From assembly GCA_025459035.1 (NCBI GenBank), contig JALORJ010000016.1:1-20435 (forward strand): a stretch of DNA of 20,435 nt, given 5' to 3'. Under the pieces are notes generated by a model that did no database searches, was not told the origin of the DNA, and worked only from the letters and a program-made list of their open reading frames with translations. Position 1 is the first letter of the stretch. Every line of letters begins with the position of its first letter. The position numbers and the translations under genes were made by a program. Source of the DNA: Burkholderiales bacterium. Its GTDB lineage: Bacteria > Pseudomonadota > Gammaproteobacteria > Burkholderiales > Ga0077523. Of the stretch, positions 17,510 through 20,435 are shown in pieces.

Positions 17510-18916
17510 TCATCCCCGCAAGGTCTGGAGCAGCATGTCCCAGTCGCGCCGGATCTCGGCGTCGGTGTCGCGCAGTTCGAGGATCTTGCGGCAGGCGTGC
17601 AGCACGGTCGTGTGGTCGCGACCGCCGAAGGCCTTGCCGATCTCGGGCAGGCTGAGCGTCGTGAGCTCCTTCGCGAGTGCCATCGCCATCTGCCGCGGGC
17701 GTGCCACCACGCGTGTGCGGCGCTGCGACTCCATGTCGGCGATGCGGATCTTGTAGAGATCCGCCACGGTGCGCTGGATGTTCTCGATCGACAGCTGACG
17801 CGTCTGCACCGCGAGGACGTCGCGCAGTGCATCGCGCGCGGAGCCGGCGTCGATCGGGACGTCGGCGAAGTTGGCGTACGCGGCGACGCGCTTGAGTGCT
17901 CCCTCGAGCTCGCGCACGTTCGACTGGATGTGTGTCGCGATGAAGAACGCGACATCCTCCCCAAGTGCGATGCCCTCGGCGGCGGCTTTCTTGAGCAGGA
18001 TCGCGACGCGCAGCTCGAGCTCGGGCGGTTCGATCGCGAGCGTGAGCCCCCAGCCGAAGCGTGACCGCAGCCGGTCTTCGACCCCCGCGATCTCGCGCGG
18101 GAAGGTGTCGCACGTGATGATCACCTGCTTGCGCGCCTCGATCAGCGCGTTGAAGGCGTAGAAGAACTCCTCCTGGGTCCGGTCCTTGTTGCCCTGACCC
18201 ATGAACTGGATGTCGTCGATCAGCAGCAGATCGAGCGAGTGGTAGAGCTTGCGGAACGGGTCGAAGCTCTTCTGCAGATGCGCCCGGACCACATCCGAGA
18301 CGTACTGCTCGGCATGGATGTAGCGGACCGCGGCGTCGGGGTTCTGCGCGAGGATCTGGTTGCCGATGGCGTGGATAAGGTGCGTCTTGCCCAGGCTCGT
18401 GCCGCCGTAGATGAAGAGCGGGTTGTAGTCGCGCCCCGGATGGTCGGCGACCTTCAGGCCCGCCGCGCGAGCGAGCTGGTTCGCCTTGCCGGCCACGAAC
18501 GTGTCGAAGGTGTAGTTCGGGTTCAGGCGACCGCGGGCATCCGCCGGGCGCGAGGGTGAGCGGGGGGCGGCGGTCCCGGTGGTCGACGGCGCCGATCGCG
18601 GCGGCGCATCGGCGCGTCGCTCCGGATCGCGCGCTTTGGTCGGCGTCGGCGGCGCACCCGGGGCATCGGTCGCGGTTGCAGGATCGGCCACCGTGAATTC
18701 GACCTGGATCGGGCGATCGCTCGAAGCCGCGACGGCCGAGCGCACCTGATCGATGAACTTGTCGCGAACCCAGTCACGCACGAACCGGTTCGGTGCCGCG
18801 AGCGTGAGAGTGCCGTCCTGCTCGACCGCCTGGAGGGGGCTGATCCAGGTGTGGAACTGCTGTTCGGACAGCGCCGCGCGCAAGGCGGACTGGCACTGAC
18901 GCCACAGGTCGGACAT
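17510..18916 (-). CDS. dnaA: Chromosomal replication initiator DnaA
   Basis: This AAA+ initiator binds DnaA boxes and melts the origin. ATG 18916 (MSDLWRQCQSALRAALSEQQF) gives 468 residues; an upstream ATG would add a non-conserved extension. Domain I is about 1-80. Domain II is a Pro/Ala/Thr-rich linker, about 80-130. The AAA+ domain starts NPNYTFDTFVAGKANQLA and has Walker A GGTSLGKT (171-178; E. coli has GGTGLGKT) and Walker B LLIDDIQF. RDRLRSRFGWGL-type sensor sequence is seen as VEDRLRSRFGWGL. Domain IV has the DNA-binding signature ARPRQMAMALAKEL and FGGRDHTTVLHACRKI. It is divergent from rpmH across the origin-type spacer. Autoregulation through the DnaA box upstream is likely. Confidence 0.98.
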   Translation of the reverse strand: MSDLWRQCQSALRAALSEQQFHTWISPLQAVEQDGTLTLAAPNRFVRDWVRDKFIDQVRSAVAASSDRPIQVEFTVADPATATDAPGAPPTPTKARDPERRADAPPRSAPSTTGTAAPRSPSRPADARGRLNPNYTFDTFVAGKANQLARAAGLKVADHPGRDYNPLFIYGGTSLGKTHLIHAIGNQILAQNPDAAVRYIHAEQYVSDVVRAHLQKSFDPFRKLYHSLDLLLIDDIQFMGQGNKDRTQEEFFYAFNALIEARKQVIITCDTFPREIAGVEDRLRSRFGWGLTLAIEPPELELRVAILLKKAAAEGIALGEDVAFFIATHIQSNVRELEGALKRVAAYANFADVPIDAGSARDALRDVLAVQTRQLSIENIQRTVADLYKIRIADMESQRRTRVVARPRQMAMALAKELTTLSLPEIGKAFGGRDHTTVLHACRKILELRDTDAEIRRDWDMLLQTLRG

Positions 18917-18950
18917 GGATCGGATCGGGTCCCGCGACGGGGTGAGTCGA

Positions 18951-18967
18951 GACCGCGGAGCGCGGTC
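18951..18967 (-). promoter_or_regulatory. Hairpin in dnaA leader
   Basis: GACCGCG and CGCGGTC form a perfect 7-bp inverted repeat with a 3-base loop, 35 bp before the dnaA ATG. In the dnaA mRNA it would fold in the 5' leader. There is no T-run after it. A role in translation or mRNA stability is inference. Confidence 0.4.
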
Positions 18968-19001
18968 GGGGAGCCGATGAACGTACCACCGGGGCCATGA
19001 C

Positions 19002-19010
19002 TTATCCACA
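19002..19010 (+). promoter_or_regulatory. Perfect DnaA box
   Basis: TTATCCACA matches the high-affinity DnaA consensus at all nine positions. Read on the dnaA strand it is TGTGGATAA. With a TTGGAA motif (19027-19022) 15 bp upstream, its GATAAG could be part of the dnaA -10, which would place the box on the dnaA promoter and allow autorepression. The box is sure; the promoter overlap is a guess. Confidence 0.85.
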
Positions 19011-19035
19011 GCCACGACGGTTTCCAAGCAGATGA

Positions 19036-19065
19036 TTGACAAGACTTATCCGGCGAACCTTTAAT
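19036..19065 (+). promoter_or_regulatory. rpmH promoter
   Basis: TTGACA (19036-19041) is a perfect -35 and TTTAAT (19060-19065) a good -10, with an 18-bp spacer. A DnaA-like site TTATCCGGC lies in the spacer, so initiator binding could affect rpmH transcription. The leader to the ATG is short, about 22-25 bp, and has the Shine-Dalgarno GGAG at 19083-19086. Confidence 0.75.
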
Positions 19066-19093
19066 CGAAGGCTTTGCTGAACGGAGTTCCCCC

Positions 19094-19228
19094 ATGAAGC
19101 GCACCTATCAGCCGTCGAAGGTCCGACGCGCCCGCACCCACGGCTTCCGTGCGCGCATGAAGACGCGCGGTGGTCGTGCCGTGATCAACGCGCGTCGCGC
19201 CAGGGGCCGCGCCCGTCTCTCCGCCTGA
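19094..19228 (+). CDS. rpmH: Ribosomal protein bL34
   Basis: This is a 44-residue basic protein of the large ribosomal subunit. It starts MKRTYQPSKVRRARTHGF and ends RGRARLSA, the family signature, with GFRARMKTRGGRAVINARRA in between. ATG 19094 is 7 bases after a GGAG Shine-Dalgarno. It is the first gene of the rightward rpmH-rnpA-yidD-yidC cluster, with a strong promoter in front and a hairpin just behind that may lower transcription into rnpA. Confidence 0.98.
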   Translation: MKRTYQPSKVRRARTHGFRARMKTRGGRAVINARRARGRARLSA

Positions 19229-19234
19229 ACCCGG

Positions 19235-19253
19235 CGCGCCCGAGTCGGGCGCG
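19235..19253 (+). terminator. Hairpin between rpmH and rnpA, possible attenuator
   Basis: CGCGCCCG-AGT-CGGGCGCG is a perfect 8-bp GC stem with a 3-base loop, beginning 6 bp after the rpmH stop and followed by TTT. The T-run is short, so it is probably a partial terminator or processing site. It would help make more rpmH than rnpA mRNA. Confidence 0.5.
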
Positions 19254-19298
19254 TTTCGACGCCGCGACCGCCTGCTCGGTCGTGGCGCCTTCGAGCCC

Positions 19299-19616
19299 GT
19301 GCTGATACGCGGGCGCCGCCTGCCGGGATCGGTGAGCATGCTGGTCTGGATCGAACGCGAATCGTCGACCGTGCCGGCGCGGCTCGGCGTGGTGGTGCCG
19401 AAGAAGATCGCCGCGCGGTCGGTCGACCGCGCACGCTGCAAGCGCCTGATGCGTGAAGCGTTTCGCAATGCCCGTCCGCGCTGGCAGGGGGTCGACGTCG
19501 TGGTGCGGGTGACCCGGCGACCTCCCCGCGGCGAGGCGCTCGAGAGCGGACTGCGGCGCGACCTGGAGCAGTTTTTCGGCCGACCGCTCCCGCGCCGAGT
19601 CGACATGCCGGCATGA
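19299..19616 (+). CDS. rnpA: RNase P protein component, start unclear
   Basis: This protein partners RNase P RNA in processing tRNA 5' ends. From GTG 19299 the protein is 105 residues, but homology continues upstream in frame to about 19254 (FRRRDRLLGRGAFEPV), a conserved N-terminal part of the family. No ATG, GTG or TTG exists in frame between a stop at 19182 and 19299; a CTG lies at 19272. The true start is thus non-standard or was lost from the sequence. The core has LGVVVPKKIAARSVDRARCKRLMREAFR; the family motif is RNR...KR, and here Asn is Ala (DRARCKR). It ends ATGA with yidD. The identity is sure; the start is not. Confidence 0.9.
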   Translation: MLIRGRRLPGSVSMLVWIERESSTVPARLGVVVPKKIAARSVDRARCKRLMREAFRNARPRWQGVDVVVRVTRRPPRGEALESGLRRDLEQFFGRPLPRRVDMPA

Positions 19617-19822
19617 GACGCCTGCTGCTGAGTTTGCTCGGCGCGTATCGCTGGCTGCTGAGCCCGTGGATCGGCAACCAGTGCCGCTTCAAGCCGAGCT
19701 GCTCGCACTACGCCATGGACGCGATCGACCGGCACGGTGCCGGACGCGGCGGGTGGCTGGCGCTGCGACGCGTCTGTCGTTGTCATCCGTGGCACCCCGG
19801 CGGCCACGATCCCGTTCCCTGA
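19613..19822 (+). CDS. yidD: Membrane protein insertion efficiency factor YidD
   Basis: This small membrane-associated protein helps YidC insert inner-membrane proteins. It is 69 residues, with ATG 19613 overlapping the rnpA stop (ATGA). After a hydrophobic amphipathic start (MRRLLLSLLGAYRWLLSPWIG) it has the family signature CRFKPSCSHYAMDAIDRHG and ends RCHPWHPGGHDPVP. It sits in the standard rnpA-yidD-yidC order. Confidence 0.97.
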   Translation: MRRLLLSLLGAYRWLLSPWIGNQCRFKPSCSHYAMDAIDRHGAGRGGWLALRRVCRCHPWHPGGHDPVP

Positions 19823-19841
19823 TGCCCGGATACCTTTGTCG

Positions 19842-20435
19842 ATGGATTCGACCCGCCTCGTCCTCCTGATCGTCTTCTGCGGTTCGCTGTTCCTGCTGGG
19901 TCAGCGGTGGGTGGAGTCGGTGTCGCCGCGTCCGGTCGTGCAGGCCGCCGCGAACGTCGAGCCGGGCCGGGCCGCGACGCCGGTGCCCGCAGCGGCCTCC
20001 GTCCCGCAGTCCGGCGCTGCGACTGCGGCCGCACCTGGTGGCGCGCCGCCCGCGGCGCAGGCCGCGCCGACGGTGGGTCAGCAGGTCGAGGTCGAGACCG
20101 ATCTCCTGCGCGCCCGCATCGACACCCGTGGCGGAGATCTGGTCCATCTCGAACTGCTCGACCACGGTGACCCCGAGGAACCGACGCGTCCGCTGGTGCT
20201 GTTCACGCGCTCGGCTGAGCACACCTATCTCGCGCAGAGCGGGCTGATCGGTCCCGGGCTGCCGAATCACACGACGGCGTGGACGGTCGTGGACGCGCCG
20301 CGAACCCTCGGTGCAGGTGAGGACACGCTCACCGTGCGGCTCCGTGCGGACGCGGGGGCGGGCCCGATCGACAAGCTTCTGACATTCAAGCGAGGCAGCT
20401 ACCTGATCGAGACTCGCTTCCTTGGCGCCGCGCCG
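19842..20435 (+). CDS. yidC: Membrane insertase YidC, 3' part outside the window
   Basis: This inner-membrane insertase works alone or with SecYEG. ATG 19842 opens 198 codons to the end of the window; the family is about 550 residues, so the insertase core is not seen. Visible parts are the N-terminal membrane helix (TRLVLLIVFCGSLFLLG), an Ala/Pro-rich linker (about residues 30-75), and the start of the periplasmic domain (VEVETDLLRARIDTRGGDLVHLEL and LLTFKRGSYLIETRF). The Shine-Dalgarno is weak. It follows yidD by 19 bp, so it is probably cotranscribed. Confidence 0.95.
   Translation, partial: MDSTRLVLLIVFCGSLFLLGQRWVESVSPRPVVQAAANVEPGRAATPVPAAASVPQSGAATAAAPGGAPPAAQAAPTVGQQVEVETDLLRARIDTRGGDLVHLELLDHGDPEEPTRPLVLFTRSAEHTYLAQSGLIGPGLPNHTTAWTVVDAPRTLGAGEDTLTVRLRADAGAGPIDKLLTFKRGSYLIETRFLGAAP

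Larger units (their letters stand above)
18917..19093. other. oriC: dnaA-rpmH spacer, likely oriC or part of it
   Basis: This divergent 177-bp spacer lies between dnaA and rpmH, a usual origin position. It holds one perfect DnaA box (19002-19010), a degenerate one (TTATCCGGC, 19046-19054), the rpmH promoter, and a hairpin in the dnaA leader. The only moderately AT-rich stretch is around 19021-19070. Few boxes are visible for a full origin, so it may be a minimal or partial origin. Confidence 0.55.

Noticed and set aside
1..20435. CRISPR arrays, insertion sequences, tRNA or rRNA genes, parS sites
   Set aside because: No regularly spaced repeats, transposase-like proteins, tRNA-like cloverleafs or TGTTTCACGTGAAACA-type parS sites were seen by reading; almost all bases belong to core genes.

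Overview
This is a GC-rich window (by eye about 70% G+C) carrying core chromosomal genes around a bacterial replication origin. Gene content and order (rpmH-rnpA-yidD-yidC running right, dnaA-dnaN-gyrB running left, then topB-dprA-LysM opposite def-fmt-rsmB-DUF4390-ntrY-ntrX) point to a betaproteobacterium, probably Burkholderiales or a close relative. The genus cannot be named from the sequence. No mobile elements, CRISPR arrays, rRNAs or tRNAs were seen, and I found no new multi-gene system.

Left part (1-8397, all minus strand): a transketolase gene cut by the window edge, then, going upstream, the ntrX and ntrY two-component genes, a DUF4390 exported protein, rsmB, fmt and def. The def-to-ntrX genes are tightly packed (overlaps TTGA, ATGA and ATGA) and look like one operon for protein maturation, rRNA modification and a membrane sensor pair. 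Both ntrY and ntrX are broken as written. Three places in about 1.6 kb each lose a block of conserved sequence and shift the reading frame, although every other gene in the window reads cleanly.

Middle part (8398-13751): a short divergent promoter region, then a secreted LysM protein, dprA and topB on the plus strand. The smg (DUF494) gene that usually lies between dprA and topB in this lineage is absent; only about 120 bp separates them.

Right part (13752-20435): gyrB, dnaN and dnaA run leftward. A 177-bp origin-type spacer follows, with one perfect DnaA box, a second DnaA-like site inside a strong rpmH promoter, and a hairpin in the dnaA leader. Then rpmH, rnpA, yidD and the start of yidC run rightward. 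rnpA has no ATG, GTG or TTG codon in front of its conserved N-terminal region, and a stable hairpin sits just after the rpmH stop.

The genes cover replication initiation and elongation (DnaA, DnaN, GyrB), topology (TopB), DNA uptake and recombination (DprA), N-terminal formylation and deformylation (Fmt, Def), rRNA methylation (RsmB), tRNA maturation (RnpA), and membrane protein insertion (YidD, YidC).
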